Shown here: one piece after another, positions 6,964-15,235 of the stretch
How the letters are laid out: the number at the start of each line of letters is the position of its first letter
Position numbering within the stretch: position 1 is the first letter of the stretch
Assembly: GCA_046735115.1 (NCBI GenBank)
Contig: JBKPSR010000004.1
Span: forward strand, 1 to 29,338
From: JACVRW01 sp046735115
Lineage (GTDB): Bacteria > Actinomycetota > Thermoleophilia > Solirubrobacterales > Thermoleophilaceae
Length of the DNA stretch: 29,338 bases
Direction: 5' to 3'
Translations under genes and position numbers: made by a program
The notes under the pieces: generated by a model
Seen by the model: only the letters and a program-made list of their open reading frames with translations
What the model was told of the DNA's origin: nothing
Databases searched by the model: none

Positions 6964-7089
6964 CGGCGGAGGAGCCCCAGGAAAGGGTCGGCCCGGGTCG
7001 AGGTCCAAGTTCCGCGTCGGCCCCTGCGCGCGCGTGCTTTAGCCCGGCGCGTCCAGGACTAGCCGCCTGTTCTAGCCGGGCGGGCCAAT

Positions 7090-7106
7090 TACGATCCTCC
7101 TAGGAG
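7090..7106 (+). promoter_or_regulatory. -10 box and self-complementary ribosome site of glutamate dehydrogenase
   Basis: TACGAT (7090-7095) is a TANNNT box that would give a leader of only about 7 nt. CTCCTAGGAG (7097-7106) is a perfect 10-bp palindrome whose right half is the Shine-Dalgarno sequence, just before ATG 7109. Upstream, CTAGCCG occurs twice (7059-7065, 7072-7078) and a related TTTAGCC at 7038-7044; these could be activator sites but are weak evidence. Confidence 0.4.
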
Positions 7107-7108
7107 AG

Positions 7109-10100
7109 ATGAAGGTCGAAGACACCGAGCATGCGCTGACCGACGCGGTGTGCTCGCGCGTGCGCGAGCAGCTCGACGGGGCCGAGGCCGAGCTCGCCGA
7201 GGCGTTCGCGCGCCAGCTGTACCGCTGGGTCGCGCCCGAGGACGTGGCGGAGCGCGACGCGCTCGACCTCTACGGGCTGGCGCTCGGGCACTTCAACTTC
7301 GCGCGCGAGCGTAAGCCCGGCAAGCCGAAGGTGCGCGTGTACAACCCGCGCTTCGAGGAGCACGGCTGGCAGTCCACGCACACCGCCGTGGAGATCGTGA
7401 CCGACGACATGCCGTTCCTCATCGACTCGGTCAGCATGGAGCTGAACCGGCGCGGCTGCGGTGTCCACCTGATCATCCACCCCGTGCTGACCGTGCGCCG
7501 CGACGACGCCGGCCGGCTGCTCGAGATCCTGCCTCCCAACGAGGCGCTCCAGAACGGGGCGATCGGCGAGTCCGTGATCCACGCCGAGGTGGCCCGCCAG
7601 ACGGATCCCGGACGGCTCCAGGAGCTGGAGCAGCACCTGCACCGGGTGATCGCGGAGGTCCGCTGCGCGGTGGAGGACTGGCAGGCCATGCGCGGCAAGG
7701 CGCTCGAGGCGGCGGACGAGCTCCGCGGCGACGACTCGGAGGGCGCCTCCTTCCTAGAGTGGCTCGGCGACGACAACTTCACGTTCCTCGGCTACCGCGA
7801 CCCTGCCGGGACCGGCCTGGGGATCCTCCGGCGGGAGCAGGAAGAGGACCCCGCGGAGGGACTCGGCGCCGACTCGGGAGCGATCACGCTCACGAAGGCG
7901 AACACCCGCTCGACCGTCCACCGGCCCGCCTACCTCGACTTCGTCGGTGTCGTCGAGCGCTGCTTCGTCGGGCTGTACACGCACACCGCCTACCGGGCGA
8001 GCCCGACCGAGATCCCGATCCTCCGGAGACGGGTGGCGGCGGTGCTCGCGCAGGCGGCCTTCCCGCCGGGCAGCCACAACGAGAAGGCGCTGCTCGAGAT
8101 CCTCGACACCTACCCGCGCGACGAGCTGTTCCAGATCTCCGACGACGAGCTGTTCGAGACCGCGATGGGGATCCTCCACCTGGGCGAGCGCCAGCGACTG
8201 CGGCTATTCGCGCGGCGCGACCCGTTCGGGCGCTTCTTCTCGCTGCTCGTGTTCGTGCCGCGCGACCGCTTCAACACGGAGAACCGGCGGCGGATCGAGG
8301 CGATCCTGCGCACGGCCACGGGAGCGGCCGGCATCGACTACACCACGCGCGTGTCGGAGTCGGTGCTCGTGCGGCTCCACTTCGTGGCCTACGCCGAGCC
8401 CGGCTCGGGCGTGGACTTCGACGCCCGCGAGGTCGAGATGATGCTCGTGGCCGCGACCCGCTCGTGGGCCGACGATCTCGAGGAGGCGCTCGTCGACGAA
8501 CTCGGCGAGGCGCGCGGCGGCGAGCTGTTCCAGCGCTACGGCGACGCGTTCCCGGCCGCCTACCGGGCGGACTGGGTCGCGCGCTCCGCGCTGGCCGACA
8601 TCGTGCACATCGAGGACCTGCCGGAGGCCGACGGCCTCGGCATCAGCCTCTACCGGCCGCTCGAGGCTGGCCCGCGGATGCTGCGAGCGAAGCTGTTCCG
8701 TGCCGGGCGGCCGCTGATGCTCTCTGACGTGCTGCCGCTGTTCGAGAACATGGGTGTCGAGGTCGCCGACGAGCGGCCCTACCCGATCGTGCCGCGCGGG
8801 CGCGACGGCGTCTGGATCTACGACTTCGGCCTCACCTATCCGGGTGAGGGCGACCTCAGCGTCGACGGCATCCGCGAGAGCTTCCAGGACACCTTTGTGC
8901 GCGTGTGGCGCAACGACGTCGAAAACGACTCCTACAACCGGCTCGTGCTCGGCGGCGCGCTCACGTGGCGCGAGATCACGGTGCTGCGTGCGATCGGCAA
9001 GTACCTGCGCCAGGCGCGCATCACCTACAGCGACAGCTACGTCGAGCAGGCGGTCGTGGCGCATCCGGACATCGCCCGGCTCCTGGTCGCGCTGTTCCAA
9101 GCGCGCTTCGACCCGCGCAGGACCGACCGCGAGGACGCGGACGAGGTGGCGGCCAGCATCGAGGAGGCCATCGACGCCGTCGAGAGCCTCGACCAGGACC
9201 AGATCCTCCGCATGTTCCTGGGGGTGATCCGGGCGATCCTGCGCACGAACTACTTCCAGACCGGCCCGACCGAGGCGGCGAGCCACCTGTCCTTCAAGCT
9301 CGATCCCACCCAGCTGCGCTGGCTGCCGCAGCCGTGGCCGCGCTTCGAGATCTTCGTGTACTCGCCGCGCACGGAGGGGGTGCATCTGCGCGGCGGCTCC
9401 GTGGCTCGCGGCGGCATCCGCTGGTCCGACCGGCGCGAGGACTTCCGCACCGAGGTGCTGGGGCTGATGAAAGCCCAGATGGTGAAGAACGCCGTGATCG
9501 TGCCGGTTGGCGCCAAGGGTGGCTTCGTCGTCAAGCGGCCGCCGCGGAAGCGCGAGCAGCTCCCCGAGGAGGTGGTGGCGTGCTACCAGACCTTCATCCG
9601 CGGGTTGCTCGACCTGACCGACGACATCGACGGCGGCGAGGTCGTGCCGCCCGCGCACGTCGTGCGCTACGACGGCGACGACGCCTACCTGGTCGTCGCT
9701 GCGGACAAGGGCACCGCGACCTTCTCGGACATCGCGAACGGCATCGCGCTCGAGGAGGGCTTCTGGCTAGGCGACGCGTTCGCCTCAGGGGGCTCGACGG
9801 GCTACGACCACAAGAGGATGGGCATCACCGCCCGCGGGGCCTGGGAGTCCGTCAAGCGGCACTTCCGGGAGCTCGGGAAGGACGTCCAGTCGGAGGACTT
9901 CACCGTCGTCGGCATCGGCGACATGTCGGGCGACGTGTTCGGCAACGGCATGCTGCTCTCGCGCCACATCCGGCTCGTCGGCGCGTTCAACCACCGGCAC
10001 GTGTTCATAGACCCGAGCCCGGATCCCGAGCGGAGCTTCGAGGAGCGCCGGCGCCTGTTCGAGCTGCCGGCGTCCACGTGGGACGACTACGACCGCGAGG

Positions 10101-11797
10101 CGATCTCGGCCGGCGGCGGCGTGTACGACCGCGCGGCGAAGCTCGTGCGGCTGTCGCCCGAGGCGCGCGAGGCGCTCGGCATCGAGGAGGAGTCGCTGAA
10201 GCCGAACGAGCTCGTGCGGGCGCTGCTTCGGGCGCCGGTCGACCTGCTCTGGAACGGCGGGATCGGAACCTATGTCAAGGCCGGGTCGGAGTCGCACGCG
10301 GACGCCGGCGACAAGGCCAACGACGCGGTGCGGGTGGACGCCTCGGAGCTGCGCGCGAAGGTGATCGGCGAGGGCGGGAATCTCGGTGTGACGCAGCGGG
10401 GCCGGATCGAGTACGCGCTGGCCGGCGGGAGGGTGAACACGGACGCGATCGACAATTCGGGCGGCGTCGACTGCTCCGACCGTGAGGTGAACATAAAGAT
10501 CCTGCTCGACGCTGTGGTCGAGTCCGGCGACCTCACCGAGAAGCAGCGCAACGAGCTGCTCGTCGAGATGACCGACGCGGTCGCCGCCCTAGTGCTTCAA
10601 GACAACTACGAGCAGACCGAGACGCTCAGCCTCGCGCAGGCGAACGCGTCCAGCATGCTCGACGTGCACCAGCGCTTCCTGCGCTTCCTCGAGACGCGCC
10701 GCAACCTGGACCGCGGGCTCGAGGCGCTGCCGGACGACGAGGAGATCGGCGAGCGCAAGCGCGACCACGGCGGACTGACTCGCCCGGAGCTCGCGGTGCT
10801 GCTCGCCTACAGCAAGATCGACCTCGACGAGGCGCTGCTCGAGTCGGACGTGCCGGAGGATCCCTACCTGTCCGCCGAGCTCGAGCGCTACTTCCCAGCG
10901 CCGCTGCCGGAGCGCTTCGGCGAGCAGATGCGCTCGCACAGGCTGGGGAGGCAGATCGTCGCCACACAGGTGGTGAACAACATGCTCCACGGCGGCGGCA
11001 CGACCTTCGCCTTCCGGCTGCACGAGGAGACCGGGGCGCCCGCGTCGCAGATCGCGCGCGCCTACGCATGTGCGCGAGAGATCTACGAGATGCGGCCGCT
11101 GTGGGCGGAGATCGAGAACCTCGACAACACCTGCGACGCCTCCGTGCAGATCGACCTGCTGCTCGAGGGCCGCCGGCTTGTGGAGCGCGCCTCCCGCTGG
11201 CTGCTCGGGAACCGCCCGCGCCAGCTCGACATCGCGTCCACGGTTCGCCACTTCCGCCCCGGTGCGATGGGGCTGTACGCACAGGTCACCCGCCTGCTGT
11301 CACCGGAGGATGCCGAGCCGCTGGCGCGGCGCGCCGACGAGCTGCGCGAGCAGGGCGTGCCCGAGGACCTGGCCACGCGCGTGGCGGCTCTGCCGATCAT
11401 GTTCTCGGCGCTCGACATCGTCGTCGTCGCCGACGAGCGCAAGCTGGACGTCGACCAGGTGGCGGCCGTTCACTTCCGGCTCGGCAGCCGGCTGGGCCTC
11501 CACTGGCTCCGCGACCAGATCGTCGCCCTGCCGCGCGACAACCGCTGGCGCGCGCGCGCCCGCGCGGCGCTGCGCGACGACCTCTTCGCGATCCACCGTG
11601 AGCTCACCTCGGAGGTCCTGCGCTCTGCTGCACCCGGCGCCGACCCCGAGACGCTCGTCGACACCTGGATCGAGTCGAACCCCGCCTCCGAGCGCACGCT
11701 GCAGACGCTCGGCGACGTGCGGAGCGGTCAGAGCTACGACCTGACGACGCTTCCGGTCGCGGTGCGCGAGATGCGCAACCTCACGGAAGGCCGGTGA
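7109..11797 (+). CDS. gdh: NAD-specific glutamate dehydrogenase, large (180-kDa) class
   Basis: This 1562-residue protein matches the 180-kDa class of NAD-dependent glutamate dehydrogenases, which deaminate glutamate to 2-oxoglutarate and ammonia and mainly work in the catabolic direction. A long N-terminal regulatory part with ACT-like strands (VTDDMPFLIDSVSMELNRRG, about residues 92-112) precedes the catalytic core at about 750-1130. Core landmarks are VARGGIRWSDR, VGAKGGFVVKRP (substrate-binding K803), the catalytic-region Asp in DMSGDVFGNG (D938) and the dinucleotide-binding GEGGNLGVTQRG with NTDAIDNSGG. A long helical C-terminal domain completes the family length. ATG 7109 follows TAGGAGAG directly. 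The last 17 bases overlap the end of the convergent SDR gene. Confidence 0.95.
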   Translation: MKVEDTEHALTDAVCSRVREQLDGAEAELAEAFARQLYRWVAPEDVAERDALDLYGLALGHFNFARERKPGKPKVRVYNPRFEEHGWQSTHTAVEIVTDDMPFLIDSVSMELNRRGCGVHLIIHPVLTVRRDDAGRLLEILPPNEALQNGAIGESVIHAEVARQTDPGRLQELEQHLHRVIAEVRCAVEDWQAMRGKALEAADELRGDDSEGASFLEWLGDDNFTFLGYRDPAGTGLGILRREQEEDPAEGLGADSGAITLTKANTRSTVHRPAYLDFVGVVERCFVGLYTHTAYRASPTEIPILRRRVAAVLAQAAFPPGSHNEKALLEILDTYPRDELFQISDDELFETAMGILHLGERQRLRLFARRDPFGRFFSLLVFVPRDRFNTENRRRIEAILRTATGAAGIDYTTRVSESVLVRLHFVAYAEPGSGVDFDAREVEMMLVAATRSWADDLEEALVDELGEARGGELFQRYGDAFPAAYRADWVARSALADIVHIEDLPEADGLGISLYRPLEAGPRMLRAKLFRAGRPLMLSDVLPLFENMGVEVADERPYPIVPRGRDGVWIYDFGLTYPGEGDLSVDGIRESFQDTFVRVWRNDVENDSYNRLVLGGALTWREITVLRAIGKYLRQARITYSDSYVEQAVVAHPDIARLLVALFQARFDPRRTDREDADEVAASIEEAIDAVESLDQDQILRMFLGVIRAILRTNYFQTGPTEAASHLSFKLDPTQLRWLPQPWPRFEIFVYSPRTEGVHLRGGSVARGGIRWSDRREDFRTEVLGLMKAQMVKNAVIVPVGAKGGFVVKRPPRKREQLPEEVVACYQTFIRGLLDLTDDIDGGEVVPPAHVVRYDGDDAYLVVAADKGTATFSDIANGIALEEGFWLGDAFASGGSTGYDHKRMGITARGAWESVKRHFRELGKDVQSEDFTVVGIGDMSGDVFGNGMLLSRHIRLVGAFNHRHVFIDPSPDPERSFEERRRLFELPASTWDDYDREAISAGGGVYDRAAKLVRLSPEAREALGIEEESLKPNELVRALLRAPVDLLWNGGIGTYVKAGSESHADAGDKANDAVRVDASELRAKVIGEGGNLGVTQRGRIEYALAGGRVNTDAIDNSGGVDCSDREVNIKILLDAVVESGDLTEKQRNELLVEMTDAVAALVLQDNYEQTETLSLAQANASSMLDVHQRFLRFLETRRNLDRGLEALPDDEEIGERKRDHGGLTRPELAVLLAYSKIDLDEALLESDVPEDPYLSAELERYFPAPLPERFGEQMRSHRLGRQIVATQVVNNMLHGGGTTFAFRLHEETGAPASQIARAYACAREIYEMRPLWAEIENLDNTCDASVQIDLLLEGRRLVERASRWLLGNRPRQLDIASTVRHFRPGAMGLYAQVTRLLSPEDAEPLARRADELREQGVPEDLATRVAALPIMFSALDIVVVADERKLDVDQVAAVHFRLGSRLGLHWLRDQIVALPRDNRWRARARAALRDDLFAIHRELTSEVLRSAAPGADPETLVDTWIESNPASERTLQTLGDVRSGQSYDLTTLPVAVREMRNLTEGR

Positions 11798-12692
11798 CCT
11801 CGGCGCTTACCTCCCACAGGCGCCGGGCGCTCTCCTCGTCGCGCGCGACCCGGTTCGGCCGCGCGATCGTGGGGTGGCCGCGGTGCTCGCCAATGCCGTC
11901 CGGCCCGACGTACGTGCCGCCCTCCAGCCCGGGCTCCGTGGCTGCATAAAGCACCGGCAGCGCGCCCATCTCGTCGTCCTGGGCCACGACGGCGTTCCCG
12001 ACCTTCATCACCAGGCGGTCAACCAGCGGAGCGGTGGCGCTCTGCAGGTTCGTGGCGGCGTAGCCGGGATGCGCCGCGAGGCTCTTCACCGTCGAGCCGC
12101 GCGCCCGCAGGCGCCGGTCCAGCTCGAGCGCGAACAGCAGGTTCGCCAGCTTCGACTGCCCGTACGCGTTCCAGCGGAAGTAGCGCCGCTCGCCGTTCAG
12201 GTTGTCGAACGCGATGTGGCGAACCGTCTTGTGCGCATTGCTCGACAGGGTCACGACGCGTGCGTCCTCGCGGCCCTCCATGTGCGGCAGCAGCCGATTG
12301 GTCAGCGCGAAGTGGCCGAGGTGGTTCGTGCCCAGGTGCAGCTCGAAGCCGTCCTCGGTGAAGCGGCGCGGCGCCGCCATCACGCCGGCGTTGTTGATCA
12401 GGAGGTCGAGGCTGTCGTGGGCCGCCCCGAACCCCTCCGCGAACGACTGCACCGAGGACAGGCTGGCGAGATCGAGTTGGATGAGCTCGGGGGCCGGGCC
12501 CGATGCCGCTGCGGTGACTTCGGTGAGTGCGGCCTTGCCCTTCTCCATGTTCCGGCAGGCGAGCACCACGAGCGCGCCCCGGCGGGCGAGCTCGCGCGCG
12601 GTGACGAGACCGAGCCCGCTGTTCGCGCCCGTTACGACCGCGATGCGTCCGCTCTGGTCCGGGATGCGCTCGGCGTCCCACGCGTCGGCCAT
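11781..12692 (-). CDS. Short-chain dehydrogenase/reductase (retinol dehydrogenase/protochlorophyllide reductase-like)
   Basis: This 303-residue classical SDR has the cofactor motif TGANSGLG (21-28), with ACRN after beta-2 suggesting NADP(H) preference, then LINNAGVM, the catalytic Ser in TLSSNAHK and the YxxxK motif in YGQSKLANLL. Length and pattern match the 'oxidoreductase related to light-dependent POR/WW-domain oxidoreductase' group, which reduces carbonyls of lipophilic substrates. The true substrate is unknown. ATG 12690-12692 lies 7 nt after TAGCGT, which contains the stop of the secreted-protein gene. The 3' end overlaps the glutamate dehydrogenase gene by 17 bp on the opposite strand. 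Confidence 0.88.
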   Translation of the reverse strand: MADAWDAERIPDQSGRIAVVTGANSGLGLVTARELARRGALVVLACRNMEKGKAALTEVTAAASGPAPELIQLDLASLSSVQSFAEGFGAAHDSLDLLINNAGVMAAPRRFTEDGFELHLGTNHLGHFALTNRLLPHMEGREDARVVTLSSNAHKTVRHIAFDNLNGERRYFRWNAYGQSKLANLLFALELDRRLRARGSTVKSLAAHPGYAATNLQSATAPLVDRLVMKVGNAVVAQDDEMGALPVLYAATEPGLEGGTYVGPDGIGEHRGHPTIARPNRVARDEESARRLWEVSAEVTGLP

Positions 12693-12699
12693 GCCGCGA

Positions 12700-12705
12700 A
12701 CGCTA
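12700..12705 (-). promoter_or_regulatory. TAGCGT -10 box on the stop codon of the secreted-protein gene
   Basis: The minus strand reads TAGCGT, 7 nt, ATG of the SDR. The TAG (12703-12705) is also the stop of the upstream gene. No Shine-Dalgarno sequence is seen. Confidence 0.5.
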
Positions 12706-13086
12706 GTTGACCGTGATGCGCGCGCTCGCCCTGACGAAGACGGTCGAGCCGTCCTTGCCGCTCTCGCAGCGCATGCGGACGACCAGCCGCCAGCTGCCCT
12801 TGCCGACGTTCTTGTTCTTGGGGATCCAGCGGAACGTGAAGCGCCCGTCGTCGCCGATGTGGCGCTGCGCGATCGGCACGGAATTCTGAGCGCTCCGCAC
12901 CGACGCGCGGACGGTGCGCGAGCAGAACTCGATGACGGGCCAGCCGCGGCCGCGCACGGTCTGGACGTCGTTGCGCTTGACGGTCTTGGGGGTGGCGGTG
13001 ATGGTCTGGGCGGCGTCGGCGATCGGCGTCAGCGCGACGGCTAGCGCGATGAGAACGACGGCGGTGAGGGCGGTGATGGGGCGCAT
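12703..13086 (-). CDS. Small secreted protein, beta-rich (Ig-like suspected), 127 aa
   Basis: The N terminus MRPITALTAVVLIALAVA and following residues form a Sec signal peptide, with likely cleavage after ADA (residue 25). The mature part of about 100 residues is strand-rich, with TITATPKTVKRND, TVRGRGWP, FTFRWIPKNKN, GSWRLVVRMRC and VRASARITV. It has two cysteines (about C55 and C107) that could form a disulfide. The layout, a strand beginning 'TxTPxTVxRgd.qtVrG.GW', resembles small actinobacterial Ig-fold secreted proteins of unknown role. ATG 13084-13086 is the only start that keeps the signal peptide. It is divergent from the ArsR gene and its promoter lies beside the shared palindrome at 13122-13145. 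Confidence 0.75.
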   Translation of the reverse strand: MRPITALTAVVLIALAVALTPIADAAQTITATPKTVKRNDVQTVRGRGWPVIEFCSRTVRASVRSAQNSVPIAQRHIGDDGRFTFRWIPKNKNVGKGSWRLVVRMRCESGKDGSTVFVRASARITVN

Positions 13087-13121
13087 GGGCTCGATGCTGC
13101 CATAGGTTCCGGCTACGGCGG

Positions 13122-13145
13122 ATATATAACCATTTGGTAATATAT
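13122..13145. promoter_or_regulatory. 24-bp imperfect palindrome, probable ArsR-family autoregulatory operator
   Basis: ATATATAACCA-TT-TGGTAATATAT (13122-13145): the arms match at 10 of 11 positions. It contains TAATAT (13138-13143), which lies 8 nt before the GTG at 13152 and fits a leaderless -10 for the ArsR gene. On the other strand TATATA overlaps the likely -10 of the secreted-protein gene. AT-rich 'TAACCA...TGGTTA' palindromes are usual upstream of ArsR-SRPBCC pairs, so autorepression is the simplest reading. Confidence 0.65.
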
Positions 13146-13151
13146 GCCCTC

Positions 13152-13478
13152 GTGAGCGCGACCACCGCCGCCGCCCCCTTCGGCGCCCTGTCCGACCCGG
13201 CGCGGCGCCTGATCCTCGAGCTCCTGCGCGAGCGCGAGCGGCCGGTGAACGAGCTCGTAGAGCGGCTGCGGCTCAGCCAGCCCGGCGTGTCGAAGCACCT
13301 CCGGGTGCTTCGCGAGGCCGGCCTTGTCAGCGTGCGGCCCGACGGCCGGCGGCGCTGGTACGGGCTGCGCGCCGAGCCGCTCGCCGAGCTCGACGCGTGG
13401 CTCGCTCCCTACCGGGGGTTCTGGGGCGGCCGGCTGGACGCGCTCGAGCGACATCTCGACGAGGAGGCGGACAGATGA
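13152..13478 (+). CDS. ArsR-family winged-helix transcriptional regulator (metal-independent SRPBCC-partner type)
   Basis: This 108-residue winged-helix protein contains ALSDPARRLILELLRERE, the recognition region LVERLRLSQPGVSKHLRVLREAGLV and the wing VRPDGRRRWYGLR. It ends with LAELDAWLAPYRGFWGGRLDALERHL, the tail that marks ArsR members encoded beside SRPBCC/AHSA1 genes. I see no CxC or DxH metal site, so it probably does not sense metal. GTG 13152 is chosen because it sits 8 nt after TAATAT in the palindrome; TTG 13134 would lie inside the operator. It overlaps the next gene by ATGA, indicating translational coupling. Confidence 0.9.
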   Translation: MSATTAAAPFGALSDPARRLILELLRERERPVNELVERLRLSQPGVSKHLRVLREAGLVSVRPDGRRRWYGLRAEPLAELDAWLAPYRGFWGGRLDALERHLDEEADR

Positions 13479-13987
13479 CGGATGGAACCCTCGAGCGCCA
13501 TGGCGACAAGCAGCTGCTCCGATTCGAGCGGCGCCTGCACCACCCGGTAGAGCGCGTGTGGCGCGCGCTGACCGAGCCCGACGAGCTCGCCGCCTGGCTC
13601 GCGCTCGCGGAGCTCGAGCTCACCGAGGGCGGCCGCGTGGTGCTCACCTGGCAGAACACCGACCCCGAGGGCAACACCGCGGTGGCGCGCGGCAGCGTGA
13701 GCGCGCTCGACCCGCCGCGCGTGCTCGAGCTCGACACGGACATCCACGGCCGCCTGCGCTGGGAGCTCGAGCCGGACGGCGACGGCACGGTCCTCACGTT
13801 CACGGCCGATGCGCAGCTGCCCCAGGACTGGGAGCTCGAGGTCCTGGCCGGCTGGCACATCCATTTGGACCACCTGGAGCACGTGCTCGACGGCGGCACG
13901 ATCGACTGGCCCAACTGGAGCCAGGAGCACATGCCCGACTGGGAGCGGATCCGCGCGCGCTACGAGGCGGCGCTGTCCAGCGCCTGA
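13475..13987 (+). CDS. SRPBCC (AHSA1/activator-of-Hsp90-like) domain protein, 170 aa
   Basis: This is a single START-like helix-grip domain. LLRFERRLHHPVERVWRALTEPDELAAWLA (about 14-43) is the hallmark first strand and helix. ARGSVSALDPPRVLELD, a strand run to TVLTFTADA and the C-terminal helix GWHIHLDHLEHVLDG follow. Members bind hydrophobic ligands, and those next to ArsR regulators are of unknown function. ATG 13475 overlaps the ArsR stop and has a good Shine-Dalgarno sequence (GAGGAGG, 13461-13467), so the two are co-translated. The gene ends in TGA at 13985-13987. Confidence 0.9.
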   Translation: MTDGTLERHGDKQLLRFERRLHHPVERVWRALTEPDELAAWLALAELELTEGGRVVLTWQNTDPEGNTAVARGSVSALDPPRVLELDTDIHGRLRWELEPDGDGTVLTFTADAQLPQDWELEVLAGWHIHLDHLEHVLDGGTIDWPNWSQEHMPDWERIRARYEAALSSA

Positions 13988-14006
13988 TTCCGAGCTGGCG
14001 CAGCGA

Positions 14007-14102
14007 GTACTGCCGCCACGATGGCGAATCGCGGTCCACGAACAGCGTCACGCCCTCCAGCGGATTCGGCTCGGGCGCCTCGGAGGCGGGATGCTGCCGG
14101 CG
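14007..14102 (-). pseudogene. Possible gene remnant resembling the N-terminal segment of a GH6 glycosidase
   Basis: In the 132-bp gap between two converging genes, the minus strand reads HPASEAPEPNPLEG then VTLFVDRDSPSWRQY. A Pro/Ala linker followed by 'NPlxGxxlfVDpdSpa.rQ' is how the catalytic domain of many actinobacterial GH6 (cellobiohydrolase-like) proteins begins. There is no start codon and the resemblance stops at about 14007, where the frame passes into the antisense of the SRPBCC gene. It may be a leftover of a deletion, or chance. Confidence is low. Confidence 0.3.
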
Positions 14103-14119
14103 GAAGCCTGAGCGTTCGC

Positions 14120-15232
14120 TCAAGCGCACAGCTCGCGGGCGGCCAGCACGAGCCCCTCGGCGCAGGCCTCGACACTCGGCAGGTAGACCCATTCCTCGAC
14201 CGCGTGGGCGCCCTCGCCACCCGGCCCGAAGACCGCCGTGGGGATGCCGGCCGCCTGGATGAAGGCGGCGTCCATCCAGTAGGTCTCGCCGTAGAGCTCG
14301 GCCGGCCGGCCGGTCAGCGCCTCGGCTGCGCGGGCGACCGCCCGGACGACCCCCGCGTCGGGGTCCACGCTGAAGGGCTCCCGCACGAGACCGAGGCGCG
14401 CCTCCGCCCCCTCGATGCCCTCGACGAGCGCCTCGCACTCGCTTCGCACGTCCTCGGCCGTCTCGCCCGGGACGGTCCGGCGCTCGAGCGAGAGGAGGCA
14501 GCTTGCGGGATAGCTCGACAGCTCCTGTCCGCCGTCGATCAGCGAGGCGTGTACCGAGCCCGGGCCGACGAGCTCGTGGCCCGCGGTCGAGCCGAGCGCG
14601 GACTGGAGCTCCGCGAGGCGGGTCAGCGCGGGCGCCATCCGGGTGATCGCGTCCTCGCCCTCGGCGGGACGGGAGCCGTGTGCCGCGCGCCCGGCCGTCT
14701 CGACCTCAGCCCACACGAACCCCTTGTGCGCGACGCAGACGCGCAGCGCGGTCGGCTCGGTGACGATGGCCGCGTCGGCGCGCCGGCGCCTCAGGACGGA
14801 CCGGACGCCGATGCTGGCGTACTCCTCATCCGCCACCGCCGTGACGACCACGTCGCCGGCCAGCCTCTCGGGACGCAGCCGCTCCGCGGCCAGCATGCAG
14901 GCGGCGAGGCCCCCCTTCATGTCGTAGGCGCCGCGCCCGTAGAGGCGCCCGTCTCGCACGACCGGCTCGAAGGGGCGCTCCATCCCCTCCACGCCCACGG
15001 TGTCGAGGTGTGCGTTCAGCATCAGCGAGCGGCCGCCGCCCGTCCCCGGCGCGACAGCAATGACGCTGGGCCTGCCGGGCGCCGCCTCGTCTAGCTCAAC
15101 CTCCAGTCCGGCGTCCCGGAGCCGCTCGGCGACGAAGTCCGCGATCCGGGCCTCCCCCGCCCCACCGGGCACGAGATCCGGGTTCACGGACTCGATCGCG
15201 ACCAGGGACGCGACGAGCTCCTCTGCGCTCAT
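14120..15232 (-). CDS. M20 family metallopeptidase (ArgE/DapE/carboxypeptidase-like)
   Basis: This 370-residue di-zinc amidohydrolase has all expected M20 residues: H75 and D77 in NAHLDTVG, bridging D104 in GRGAYDMKGG, catalytic E136/E137 in ADEEYAS, E159 in VTEPTAL, the dimerisation-domain His in GRAAHGSRPAEGEDA (H185) and H343 in GPGGEGAHAVEEWV. ArgE, DapE and CPG2-type enzymes share this set, so the acyl-amino-acid substrate cannot be named. ATG 15230-15232 lies 3 nt after the stop of the SNF2 gene, so it is the last gene of that run and likely translationally coupled. It ends at 14120, inside a short TGAGC/GCTCA hairpin (14109-14122). Confidence 0.88.
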   Translation of the reverse strand: MSAEELVASLVAIESVNPDLVPGGAGEARIADFVAERLRDAGLEVELDEAAPGRPSVIAVAPGTGGGRSLMLNAHLDTVGVEGMERPFEPVVRDGRLYGRGAYDMKGGLAACMLAAERLRPERLAGDVVVTAVADEEYASIGVRSVLRRRRADAAIVTEPTALRVCVAHKGFVWAEVETAGRAAHGSRPAEGEDAITRMAPALTRLAELQSALGSTAGHELVGPGSVHASLIDGGQELSSYPASCLLSLERRTVPGETAEDVRSECEALVEGIEGAEARLGLVREPFSVDPDAGVVRAVARAAEALTGRPAELYGETYWMDAAFIQAAGIPTAVFGPGGEGAHAVEEWVYLPSVEACAEGLVLAARELCA

Positions 15233-15235
15233 CGG

